Part shown: positions 16,579 through 24,280 of the stretch, piece after piece | Layout: every line of letters starts with the position of its first letter | Numbering within the stretch: the stretch's first letter is position 1 | Assembly (NCBI RefSeq): GCF_052118925.1 | Contig: NZ_JBQKGG010000004.1 | Location: 62,001 to 126,000 of the forward strand | Direction of reading: 5' to 3' | From: Lientehia sp934351765 | GTDB lineage: Bacteria > Bacillota > Clostridia > Lachnospirales > Lachnospiraceae | Length of the DNA: 64,000 nt | Position numbers and translations under genes: made by a program | The notes under the pieces: generated by a model | Database searches by the model: none | Told to the model about the DNA's origin: nothing | The model's input: only the letters and a program-made list of their open reading frames with translations

Positions 16579-17772
16579 ATGACAGAGTTTCTTGTACGTA
16601 AATTTATTAAAAATCCGGAGCAGACGGGGAGGGCCAGTGTGCGGACGGCCTATGGCGTGCTGTCCAGTATGGTGGGGATCGGCTGCAACCTTCTGCTGTT
16701 TATGATGAAGCTGCTCATCGGCCTGATCATTAACAGTATTTCTGTTGTGTCCGATGCGTTTAATAACTTATCCGATGCGGCCTCATCTGTGATCGGCTAT
16801 ATCGGAGTCCGCATGGCAGGGCGGCCGGCCGATAAGGATCACCCCTTCGGTCATGGCCGGATCGAATACATTGCGGCCCTGATTGTGTCATTTCTGGTGA
16901 TCGAGGTCGGCTGGACCTTTTTTAAGACTTCGGTGGGAAAAATCCGGAAGCCGGAGGACCTGAGCTTTCAGGCTGTGTCACTGGTGATTCTGTGCCTGTC
17001 TATTGGGATCAAGCTCTGGCTGGCATATTTTAATAAGAAGCTGGGAAAACGGATCGGTTCCAGTGTCATGGCGGCGACGGCGGCAGATTCTCTGGGCGAT
17101 GTACTGGTCACCTCGGCAACGATCCTGTCGGTGATCCTTTACGGTGCGTTTGGCTGGAACATCGACGGATATATCGGCCTGGTGGTTTCGGCGGCGGTGA
17201 TCATCGGTGGAATCGGGATTGCCAGGGACACCTTAAAGCCGTTGATCGGTGAGGCTATCGATCCAAAGCTGTATAAAAAGATCAAGGATTTTGTGGAAAG
17301 CTATGACGGGATCGAAGGAACCCATGATCTGATCGTGCACAGCTACGGTCCATCCAACAGTATGGCATCGATCCATGCCGAGGTGGACGGAAGGGCGGAT
17401 ATGGAAGCCGTTCATGACATCATTGACCGGATCGAGCGGGAGGCAAAGGAAAAGCTGGGGATCCTTCTGGTGATCCATATGGATCCGCTGGAGTATTCCG
17501 ATCCGGTAGTTAGGCAGTTCCGCCGGGTGATTCTGGAGACTCTGCAGAATATCGACAGCCAGATCACCATGCACGATTTCCGCATGGTAAACGGAAAGGA
17601 AGTCATTCATGTGTTTTTTGACATTGTGGTGCCATACGAGCGGAGCGAGGAGCAGGTGGAGGACACGATCCTTGCGCTGGAGCGGGCACTGAAAGCGTAC
17701 GACAGCCGGGTGGAGTGTGCCATTACGATTGACCGCAGTTATGTGGGTGAGGAAAAGAATGAAAAAAATTGA
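16579..17772 (+). CDS. Cation diffusion facilitator family transporter
   Basis: CDF proteins export divalent cations such as Zn2+, Fe2+ or Mn2+ in exchange for protons. The 397-residue protein has six hydrophobic spans; the first metal-site residues are in SVVSDAFNNLSDAASS and the HPFGHGRIEY motif follows; the partner site is in AATAADSLGDVLVTSA. The cytoplasmic C-terminal domain has HxH-type residues. The metal cannot be assigned with certainty, although FGHGR...D-N pattern resembles Mn/Zn members. It starts 27 bases after truA. Confidence 0.92.
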   Translation: MTEFLVRKFIKNPEQTGRASVRTAYGVLSSMVGIGCNLLLFMMKLLIGLIINSISVVSDAFNNLSDAASSVIGYIGVRMAGRPADKDHPFGHGRIEYIAALIVSFLVIEVGWTFFKTSVGKIRKPEDLSFQAVSLVILCLSIGIKLWLAYFNKKLGKRIGSSVMAATAADSLGDVLVTSATILSVILYGAFGWNIDGYIGLVVSAAVIIGGIGIARDTLKPLIGEAIDPKLYKKIKDFVESYDGIEGTHDLIVHSYGPSNSMASIHAEVDGRADMEAVHDIIDRIEREAKEKLGILLVIHMDPLEYSDPVVRQFRRVILETLQNIDSQITMHDFRMVNGKEVIHVFFDIVVPYERSEEQVEDTILALERALKAYDSRVECAITIDRSYVGEEKNEKN

Positions 17773-17781
17773 AAAAAGTAC

Positions 17782-17810
17782 TTGCAAAAATAAAAACTAT
17801 GGTATATAAT
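17782..17810 (+). promoter_or_regulatory. Promoter of tRNA-Gln
   Basis: TTGCAA (17782-17787) and a perfect TATAAT (17805-17810) with a 17-base spacer stand 40 bases before the mature tRNA. Confidence 0.75.
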
Positions 17811-17850
17811 AATCTTCGTTGCAGCGGAAACGCCAAAGCAACGAACACAT

Positions 17851-17922
17851 TGGGTTGTCGCCAAATGGTAAGGCACTGGACTCTGACTCCAGCATTTCAA
17901 GGTTCGAATCCTTGCAGCCCAG
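17851..17922 (+). tRNA. tRNA-Gln (anticodon CTG)
   Basis: The sequence folds as a cloverleaf: acceptor arms TGGGTTG and CAGCCCA with one T-G pair, anticodon stem CTGGA/TCCAG around the loop CTCTGAC (anticodon CTG), and T loop GGTTCGAATCC. The discriminator is G and CCA is not encoded. It has its own promoter and a strong terminator. Confidence 0.95.
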
Positions 17923-17924
17923 CG

Positions 17925-17956
17925 AAACCGGATCGAGCGATTGATCCGGTTTTTTT
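17925..17956 (+). terminator. tRNA-Gln terminator
   Basis: AAACCGGATC (17925-17934) pairs with GATCCGGTTT (17943-17952), followed by a run of T. Confidence 0.88.
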
Positions 17957-17975
17957 GTAAAAGAAAGGAAAATCT

Positions 17976-18704
17976 ATGTATACCTTTGACAGCAGGGTGC
18001 GGTACAGTGAGACCGCTTCGGACGGTCGTCTCGGGATCTGTTCCGCCGTCCATTATATGCAGGACTGCAGTATCTTCCAGTCGGAAGCCCTCGGCGTCGG
18101 TGTGGGAGAGTTAAAGAAGCACAATCGGGCCTGGCTTATTTCCTCCTGGCAGGTGGAATTTTTAAGAAGGCCGGAGCTTGGGGAGCATATCACGATCGGA
18201 ACCTGGGCAAGCGGTTTTAAGGCCATGTACGGCTATCGAAACTTTTTGATTCAGGACGATAAGCAGAATCCTCTGGTCAAAGCAGCAACGATCTGGATCT
18301 ATCTGGATCTTGAGAACGGGCGTCCTGCAAAAGCGGAGGGTGCCGGTGTGACGGTATATCCGCTGGAACCGGCGCTTACTATGGAGCCGCAGAGCCGGAA
18401 AATCCGGATTCCGGAGGGACTGGAGCCGAAGGAAAAATTTCCGGTGCGGTGTTACCAGATTGATACAAACGGACATGTAAATAACGGAGCTTATATTCAG
18501 ATGGCGCAGCCGTGGCTGCCGCCGGAGGAAGAGATCAAGAAGCTGCGGGTGGAATATAAACGGGCGGCTGTCATGGGCGATGTGATCGCCCCGTCGGCGG
18601 GGGTGGAAAACGGAATCTGGACGGTGGAGCTTGGCTCTCCGGAGGGAACACCGTTTGCCGTGGTACAGGCGGCAGTGTCCGAAACACAGAGGAAAGCAGA
18701 ATGA
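17976..18704 (+). CDS. Acyl-ACP thioesterase
   Basis: This enzyme releases fatty acids from acyl carrier protein. The 242-residue protein has two hotdog domains; the N-terminal part contains RYSETASDGRLG and CSIFQSEALGVG, and the second domain has QIDTNGHVNNGAYIQMA, matching the Asp-Asn-His catalytic region of FatA/FatB-type bacterial thioesterases. The ATG follows AAAGAAAGGAAAATCT. The stop overlaps the cvfB start in ATGA. Chain-length preference cannot be told. Confidence 0.9.
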   Translation: MYTFDSRVRYSETASDGRLGICSAVHYMQDCSIFQSEALGVGVGELKKHNRAWLISSWQVEFLRRPELGEHITIGTWASGFKAMYGYRNFLIQDDKQNPLVKAATIWIYLDLENGRPAKAEGAGVTVYPLEPALTMEPQSRKIRIPEGLEPKEKFPVRCYQIDTNGHVNNGAYIQMAQPWLPPEEEIKKLRVEYKRAAVMGDVIAPSAGVENGIWTVELGSPEGTPFAVVQAAVSETQRKAE

Positions 18705-19543
18705 TGGAACTTGGAAAAAAGCAGACCCTCAGGGTATTAAGAAAAAAAGAAATCGGTGTCTATCTCGGCGAGGGCGGCAGTATGGAGCAGGGCGTTCTTC
18801 TTCCGAGAAAGCAGGTGCCAGATGGAATCAAGGTCGGCGATGAGCTGGAGGTATTCCTGTATAAGGATTCAGAGGACCGGCTGATCGCTACAGTCCGTGA
18901 GCCGCTTCTGGCCATAGGGGAGCTTGGACTTCTGACGGTGGTACAGGCCGGTTCCATCGGCGCGTTTTTAGACTGGGGACTGGAGCGGGATCTGTTCCTG
19001 CCCTTTAAAGAGCAGAAGTGGAAGGTGCGGAAGGGAGAAAAGGTTCTTGTGAGCCTTTACACAGACAAGAGCCGTCGTCTTTGCGCAACCATGAAGATCG
19101 ACAAATATCTGAGTGCGGATTCGCCTTATAAAAAGGACGATGAAGTAAAGGGGATCTTATATGAGATCAACCGTTCCATCGGTGGGTTTGTTGCCGTGGA
19201 TCGGAAATATTTCGGGCTTATACCGGCGGGCGAGCTGGAGCGGGACATGATTCCCGGAACTGAGCTGGAGGCCAGAGTGTCCCGTGTCCGGGAAGACGGA
19301 AAGCTGGTGCTGAGCGCCAGAAAGAAGGCCTACAAGCAGATGAGTATCGATGCAGAAAGCGTGTATGAGCTTATCGAAAGCTACAACGGCATTCTTCCAT
19401 TTACCGATAAATCGGCCCCCGAGCTGATCAGGCTGGAGACGGGGCTCACGAAAAATGCCTTTAAGCGGGCCGTGGGCCATCTCTTAAAAGAGGGGAAGAT
19501 TCAGATAAAAACAGACACCATAGAATTAACAGGAGGTAAGTAA
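18701..19543 (+). CDS. cvfB: CvfB family S1 RNA-binding protein
   Basis: CvfB (YitL) proteins bind RNA through S1 repeats and affect virulence-gene expression in staphylococci; the role in Clostridia is not established. The 280-residue protein shows S1-like repeats, for example GSIGAFLDWGLERDLFLPFKEQ around residues 85-105 and SIGGFVAVDRKYFGLIPAGEL around 160-185, and a C-terminal winged-helix region (FTDKSAPELIRLETGLTKNAFKRAVGHLLKEG is its core). The ATG overlaps the thioesterase stop by four bases, so the pair is coupled. Confidence 0.86.
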   Translation: MMELGKKQTLRVLRKKEIGVYLGEGGSMEQGVLLPRKQVPDGIKVGDELEVFLYKDSEDRLIATVREPLLAIGELGLLTVVQAGSIGAFLDWGLERDLFLPFKEQKWKVRKGEKVLVSLYTDKSRRLCATMKIDKYLSADSPYKKDDEVKGILYEINRSIGGFVAVDRKYFGLIPAGELERDMIPGTELEARVSRVREDGKLVLSARKKAYKQMSIDAESVYELIESYNGILPFTDKSAPELIRLETGLTKNAFKRAVGHLLKEGKIQIKTDTIELTGGK

Positions 19544-19544
19544 C

Positions 19545-19919
19545 ATGAAGAAAGTAATTTCCACAGACAAAGCACCCGCAGCAATCGGACCTTATTCCCA
19601 GGCAATCGAGGCAAATGGTTTTGTATTTGCTTCCGGACAGATTCCTGTAAATCCGGCAACTGGTGAGATCCCTGAGGGAATCGAAGCACAGGCAAAGCAG
19701 TCCATGGAGAATGTGGTAAATCTTCTGGCGGCAGCAGGAGCAAAGCCCGAGGACGTGGTTAAGACCACGGTATTTATCAAGGATATGAACGATTTTGCAA
19801 AGGTCAATGCGATTTATGCGGAATATTTCAAAACAGACTGCCCTGCAAGAGCATGCGTGGAAGTGGCAAGACTGCCCAAGGATGTTCTTGTTGAGGTAGA
19901 GGCAATCGCAGCAAAATAA
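19545..19919 (+). CDS. RidA family enamine/imine deaminase
   Basis: RidA hydrolyses reactive 2-aminoacrylate and related enamine/imine intermediates made by PLP enzymes. The 124-residue protein has TDKAPAAIGPYSQAI, SGQIPVNPATGEI, the arginine in CPARACVEVARLPKD and a C-terminal LVEVEAIA, all diagnostic. The gene begins one base after the cvfB stop; the AGGAGG for it lies inside the end of cvfB. Confidence 0.94.
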   Translation: MKKVISTDKAPAAIGPYSQAIEANGFVFASGQIPVNPATGEIPEGIEAQAKQSMENVVNLLAAAGAKPEDVVKTTVFIKDMNDFAKVNAIYAEYFKTDCPARACVEVARLPKDVLVEVEAIAAK

Positions 19920-19990
19920 AACCCGGAAACAACACAGGGCGTCTGCATTCCAGAGGGAGGCAGGCGCTTTTGTACGCAAGGAGGTGGGAC

Positions 19991-21145
19991 ATGGACGGAC
20001 AGAAAGAAAAGACACCACAGACGTCAGCCGCAAAGCCGTGGGAAACGCTGTATGATGATCTGGCGATCCTGGAAAAAACACCGTTATCGGAGGAGGAGCG
20101 TCTCCTGGCAGCCACGGAGCCTTTGCTTTCCTGGTATGGGGAGCATGCGCGAGTGCTTCCCTGGAGAGAGGATCCGACGCCGTATCATGTCTGGATCTCG
20201 GAGATCATGCTCCAGCAGACCAGAGTGGAGGCGGTAAAGGGGTATTATGCGCGGTTTCTGGCGGCATTGCCGGATATTTCGTCTCTGGCCCGTGTGCCTG
20301 AGGATGAGCTGTTGAAGCTCTGGGAGGGCCTGGGCTATTATAACCGGGCAAGAAATCTGAAAAAGGCGGCTGTCGAAGCGGTGGAGCGCTATGGAGGAAC
20401 GCTTCCGGCATCCTATGAGGAGCTTCTGGCCCTGCCGGGAATCGGCTCCTATACAGCGGGAGCAGTGGCATCGATTGCGTTCGGAATCCCGGTTCCTGCT
20501 GTGGACGGAAATGTTCTTCGGGTCATTTCCCGTCTTCTGGAAAGCCGGGAAGATATTCTGAAGCAGTCTGTGAAGCGGAGCATGGAGCAGATGCTCACCA
20601 GACTCATGCCCAGGGATCGGGCAGCTCAGTACAATCAGGCGCTCATGGAGATCGGAGCACTGGTCTGTGTGCCCAACGGAGCGCCTCATTGTGAAGAATG
20701 TCCCTTAAAAGGACTTTGTCTTGCCTTCCGTCACGGCTCGACCGGTGAGATCCCGGTGAAGACGCCGAAGAAGCCGCGGACGCTTGAGGAAAAAACGGTT
20801 CTTGCCGTGGAGCAGGACGGAAAGATCCTGATCCGGAAACGGCCGGGAAGGGGGCTTCTTGCCGGACTTTATGAGCTGCCGAACCTGGAGGGCTATAAGG
20901 AGCCGGAAGAGATTCTTTCGTACCTTGGCTGTTCGGAGGAGCTTACGGTCTGCATAGAACCGCTTCCGGCAGCAAAGCATATTTTCAGCCATGTGGAGTG
21001 GCATATGAAGGGGTATTATATCCGATTAAAAAAAGACGTGGAAATCCGGTGTGAGGGACAGTTTTATACCAGAGAGGAGATCCGGGCAGAACGTGCGCTT
21101 CCGAATGCCTTTCAGGCTTACGCAAAGCCGCTCCTTGAAAAATAA
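19991..21145 (+). CDS. mutY: A/G-specific adenine glycosylase
   Basis: MutY removes adenine mispaired with 8-oxoguanine. The 384-residue protein has LPWREDPTPYHVWISEIMLQQT (catalytic Glu about residue 71), the helix-hairpin-helix LLALPGIGSYTAGAVASIAFG with the following AVDGNVLRV aspartate, and an iron-sulfur cysteine cluster CVPNGAPHCEECPLKGLC. A C-terminal NUDIX-like domain (HIFSHVEWHMKGY) recognises 8-oxoG. ATG 19991 follows AAGGAGGTGGGAC. About 20 extra residues precede the usual family start. Confidence 0.94.
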   Translation: MDGQKEKTPQTSAAKPWETLYDDLAILEKTPLSEEERLLAATEPLLSWYGEHARVLPWREDPTPYHVWISEIMLQQTRVEAVKGYYARFLAALPDISSLARVPEDELLKLWEGLGYYNRARNLKKAAVEAVERYGGTLPASYEELLALPGIGSYTAGAVASIAFGIPVPAVDGNVLRVISRLLESREDILKQSVKRSMEQMLTRLMPRDRAAQYNQALMEIGALVCVPNGAPHCEECPLKGLCLAFRHGSTGEIPVKTPKKPRTLEEKTVLAVEQDGKILIRKRPGRGLLAGLYELPNLEGYKEPEEILSYLGCSEELTVCIEPLPAAKHIFSHVEWHMKGYYIRLKKDVEIRCEGQFYTREEIRAERALPNAFQAYAKPLLEK

Positions 21146-21214
21146 GAGATTCCGCAGCTTACAAGACACATGCATCAGGAGCATTGAAAGCAGTAACCGA
21201 GAACAGGAGGATTT

Positions 21215-22036
21215 ATGAAATACAGAGTACTGGCAGCAGATTTGGACGGAACCCTTGTGACCGATGACAAGCGGGTGACGGAGCGGACGAAAGCGGCAGT
21301 GAAGGCCATGACCGAAAAGGGCGGAATCATGGTGCTGGCTTCGGGGCGTCCCAGTCACGGGATCTGGCCGGTGGCAAAGGAGCTTTCCCTGGATGAAGAG
21401 GGCGGCTACATCCTGGCCTACAACGGTGGGGAACTGATCGACTGCAGGGACGGAAGCATCAAATTTTCCGTTTCGCTTCCAAAGGAGCGTATCCCCCAGA
21501 TCATCAGCCTGTCCAGACAGTATGAGACGGCAATTCTGACCTATGAGGGAGCAGATATTATTACCGAGAGCAGTGAAGACCCTTATGTTCATGGGGAGGC
21601 CAGAAATGTTCGCATGAATATCCGCCAGATTGATGATCTGATCGCGTATCTGGATTTTCCTGTGGTGAAGCTGATGATGGTGGGATCGGAAGAAAAGATC
21701 GCAGAAATGGAGCCTATTGTGCGGGAGGCGCTTGGAGAAGAATTTTCTGTGTTCCGTTCGGAGGCATATCATCTGGAAATCCTTCCGGCGGGGATTGATA
21801 AGGGCAGCGGTCTTGTAAAAACGCTGGAGTATTTGAACATTCCGGCGCAGGAGTCCATTGCCTGCGGAGATTATGACAACGATGTGCCCATGGTGAAGGC
21901 GGCAGGTCTCGGTGTTTCCATGGAAAACGGCTGTCCCATGATCCGGGAGTGTGCCGATTATATCACTGCGTCCAATGAGGCAGACGGAGTTGCACGGGTT
22001 ATTGAGAGGTTTATGTTAGAGAAGCCGGCGGATTGA
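21215..22036 (+). CDS. Cof-type HAD-IIB family phosphatase
   Basis: The 273-residue protein begins with the HAD motif I as AADLDGTLVTDDKRV (nucleophile Asp about 9), has motif II ASGRP, the lysine region DKGSG and motif IV ACGDYDNDVPMV. Cof-type HADs dephosphorylate sugar phosphates or cofactors such as pyridoxal phosphate or FMN; the substrate cannot be chosen from sequence. CAGGAGGATTT precedes the ATG. Confidence 0.92.
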   Translation: MKYRVLAADLDGTLVTDDKRVTERTKAAVKAMTEKGGIMVLASGRPSHGIWPVAKELSLDEEGGYILAYNGGELIDCRDGSIKFSVSLPKERIPQIISLSRQYETAILTYEGADIITESSEDPYVHGEARNVRMNIRQIDDLIAYLDFPVVKLMMVGSEEKIAEMEPIVREALGEEFSVFRSEAYHLEILPAGIDKGSGLVKTLEYLNIPAQESIACGDYDNDVPMVKAAGLGVSMENGCPMIRECADYITASNEADGVARVIERFMLEKPAD

Positions 22037-22110
22037 GTACCGGAGATAAAGGAAATTTACAGGAAGGCATAATTGCGAAAGCGTGTTAAAACGGAACGAG
22101 GAGATATGAC

Positions 22111-22833
22111 ATGAAAAAACTGATTTTAGATACTCACAGCCATACAGTCGCCAGCGGACATGCCTATGGCACTGTTCTGGAAATGGCAAAGGCAGCATCG
22201 GAGGCAGGGCTTGAGCTTCTTGCCATTACCGATCATGGTCCGAAAATGCCTGGTGGTCCCGATTCCATGTATTTCTGTAATTTCAAGGTCATCGATCCGG
22301 TTCTTTACGGTGTCGAGATCCTTATGGGAGTGGAGCTGAACATCATTGATTACCGCGGAACCGTGGATCTGGATCTTGCTCTGCTAAAGAAGATGAAGCT
22401 GTGCATTGCCAGCCTTCACACCGTATGCTTAACACCCGGCACAAAGGCGGAGAATACCAGGGCGCTGCTAAGGGCCATGGAAAATCCCTATGTCAATATC
22501 ATGGGGCATATCGATGACGGCCATTATCCCATGGATTTTGAAGCGGTCATCCGGGGAGCCAGGGAGGCAGGCGTACTGATTGAGATCAACAACAGTTCCC
22601 TTGTTCCGGGAGGCGGACGGATCAATGCCGAAGAAAATATTCCGAAGATCCTGCGTTTATGTGAACAGTACGGGCAGGAGGTGGTGGTCAACACCGATTC
22701 TCATTTCCCGACTTCGGTCGGAAAATTCGATGAGGCGCTGGCAATCATGGAGTCTGTCCGGTTCCCGGAGGAGCTGGTGGTCAATACCGATAAAGAAAAG
22801 TTGAAAAAATATCTGAATAGGTCTGGACTTTAA
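22111..22833 (+). CDS. PHP domain phosphatase (YcdX-like)
   Basis: The 240-residue protein is a PHP-fold metallophosphatase: LDTHSHTVASGHAYG supplies the first histidines, AITDHGPKMPG the next, and IASLHTVC, MGHIDDGHYPMDFE and VVNTDSHFPTSVG the rest of the trinuclear site. Relatives such as YcdX hydrolyse phosphate esters; substrate unknown. GAGGAGATATGAC precedes the start. Confidence 0.9.
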   Translation: MKKLILDTHSHTVASGHAYGTVLEMAKAASEAGLELLAITDHGPKMPGGPDSMYFCNFKVIDPVLYGVEILMGVELNIIDYRGTVDLDLALLKKMKLCIASLHTVCLTPGTKAENTRALLRAMENPYVNIMGHIDDGHYPMDFEAVIRGAREAGVLIEINNSSLVPGGGRINAEENIPKILRLCEQYGQEVVVNTDSHFPTSVGKFDEALAIMESVRFPEELVVNTDKEKLKKYLNRSGL

Positions 22834-22889
22834 AGCTGTGAAATGATAAAATGGAAAAGTAGCCAAAACATTTTGGAGGGATACTGACC

Positions 22890-23219
22890 ATGAATAAGAA
22901 ATTAAAGACGGAGGCCGTGGATCATCTGTTCCAGGCGATTCTTACTCTAAAGGATATCAATGAATGTTACAGCTTTTTTGAAGATGTTTGTACGGTGAAC
23001 GAGCTGCTTTCTCTTTCTCAGCGCTATGAGGTGGCGAGAATGCTCCGCCAGAAGAAAACCTATCTGGAGATCGCGGAAAAGACCGGAGCCTCCACAGCAA
23101 CCATCAGCCGTGTGAACCGTTCTTTAAATTATGGGAATGATGGATATGATATGGTATTTGCCCGTCTGGGAAGCCAGGATGAGGACGAAACCGAAAAGGA
23201 AGAGCTGGAAGAAAAATAA
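22890..23219 (+). CDS. YerC/YecD family TrpR-related protein
   Basis: This 109-residue protein has the TrpR-like helix-turn-helix: LLSLSQRYEVARMLRQKKTYLEIAEKTGASTATISRVNR is its recognisable region. Family members are DNA-binding regulators of unknown signal; the tryptophan-specific residues of TrpR are not evident. The C-terminal tail is very acidic. GGAGGGATACTGACC is the ribosome-binding region. A strong terminator follows. Confidence 0.88.
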   Translation: MNKKLKTEAVDHLFQAILTLKDINECYSFFEDVCTVNELLSLSQRYEVARMLRQKKTYLEIAEKTGASTATISRVNRSLNYGNDGYDMVFARLGSQDEDETEKEELEEK

Positions 23220-23280
23220 CAGAAGCGGGAAACATACAAAAATGATCCGGAGCGGGTCATGGTTTGGATGCATACAGATA

Positions 23281-23320
23281 AAAACTGCCTCACAACGAAA
23301 AAGTTCGTGAGGCAGTTTTT
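23281..23320 (+). terminator. Terminator after yerC-like gene
   Basis: AAAACTGCCTCAC (from 23281) pairs with GTGAGGCAGTTTT around an A-rich loop and ends in a T run at 23316-23320. The 29-nt stem-loop repeat starts on the next base. Confidence 0.85.
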
Positions 23321-23349
23321 GTTTGACAGGAAAGTGTGTCCTGTGAAAC
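23321..23349 (+). repeat. 29-nt post-terminator stem-loop, copy 2
   Basis: GTTTGACAGGA pairs with TCCTGTGAAAC (one G-G mismatch) around the loop AAGTGTG. The bases after it, AAAACGCTCCGCG, are also found with one change after copy 3 at 44516. Confidence 0.7.
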
Positions 23350-23389
23350 AAAACGCTCCGCGTCAGAGTCCGGTTTGAAAATAAACGAT

Positions 23390-24007
23390 TTATTTCTGAG
23401 GCTTGTCTTTTCCCTTTTCTTCTTTGTCGGCGCGCATCTGATCAATGATCTGCTCGATCATCTGTTTTTTCAGGTAGACATCAAAACTCAGCATGCAGAC
23501 GAGGGAAAACAGCTGTAAATATTCCCGGTCTTCTTCCGGGTAGGTTTTAAAGGCACGCCTGGAAAGCTCCGAACGGGATTCCACTTCTTTTAACAAATCC
23601 ATAAGCTGCAGCTTTTCGATCTTTACGGTCTCGCTGTAAATCTTATCTAATTTTTTATGATCCTCGGTGAAATATTTTTCTGCCAGAGGCTCCAGAAGCA
23701 CCTGGATATCGCCGATGGACAGAAAGCCCTTAAAGTAGTAGATAAAGGCCAGAAGGATCAGATGATCCCTGGAATATTTTTTCTTTACCGGCGGCGGCAG
23801 CAGATCATTTTTTACATAGTTGTTGATCATGGTTTTTGTAAGGATCTTGTCCTCATCGTGACGCTTTCCGTTGGAAAGATGCTGCTCCATGAAGGTTGTC
23901 ACCTGATCCATGTAAAGGTCGATAGCCGGGATTTCGCTGGTATGGATATAATTTAATTTCTTTAAACGTTCCAGAAGATCTGAAACAAGCTCGTCATTGC
24001 TTTTCAT
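23390..24007 (-). CDS. DUF1836 domain-containing regulator-like protein
   Basis: The 205-residue protein has the DUF1836 features: an N-terminal region with LTKTMINNYVKNDLLPPPVKKKYSRDHLILLAFIYYFKG, which resembles a MerR-like winged helix, and a helical C-terminus ending in a charged tail. No function is established for the family, though DNA binding is likely. The start at 24007 (MKSNDELV) has AGAGGTGAAAAC upstream; a longer frame would add 21 residues without support. Confidence 0.85.
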   Translation of the reverse strand: MKSNDELVSDLLERLKKLNYIHTSEIPAIDLYMDQVTTFMEQHLSNGKRHDEDKILTKTMINNYVKNDLLPPPVKKKYSRDHLILLAFIYYFKGFLSIGDIQVLLEPLAEKYFTEDHKKLDKIYSETVKIEKLQLMDLLKEVESRSELSRRAFKTYPEEDREYLQLFSLVCMLSFDVYLKKQMIEQIIDQMRADKEEKGKDKPQK

Positions 24008-24026
24008 GTTTTCACCTCTAAGCAAC

Positions 24027-24055
24027 ATTATATAGTATTTAATACCAGATGGCAA
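24027..24055 (-). promoter_or_regulatory. Promoter of the DUF1836 gene
   Basis: On the minus strand TTGCCA (24055-24050) and TATAAT (24032-24027) are 17 bases apart, about 20 bases before the start codon. A palindrome GGGAAAT/ATTTCCC at 24058-24076 lies beside the -35 box and could be an operator. Confidence 0.65.
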
Positions 24056-24128
24056 CCGGGAAATATGCAATTTCCCTGCCCTTTTTATGCCTGTTGTACC
24101 AAAATAACCAGAAAGTATGTTCTGCTTC

Positions 24129-24158
24129 TTGCCAAGACGGAGTACTATCGGCTATAAT
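24129..24158 (+). promoter_or_regulatory. Promoter of pcrA
   Basis: TTGCCA (24129-24134) and TATAAT (24153-24158) with an 18-base spacer lie 122 bases before pcrA, divergent from the promoter of the DUF1836 gene. Confidence 0.6.
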
Positions 24159-24280
24159 AAAAAACATGGTGCGGTTTCGTTGTCGATAAGCTGAGGATGG
24201 AAAACTGTACCGGATACGGAAACTGAAAACCGAAATCTGCCTGTGGCAGACAGACTTGGAATTAGAAATGGAAAACGACG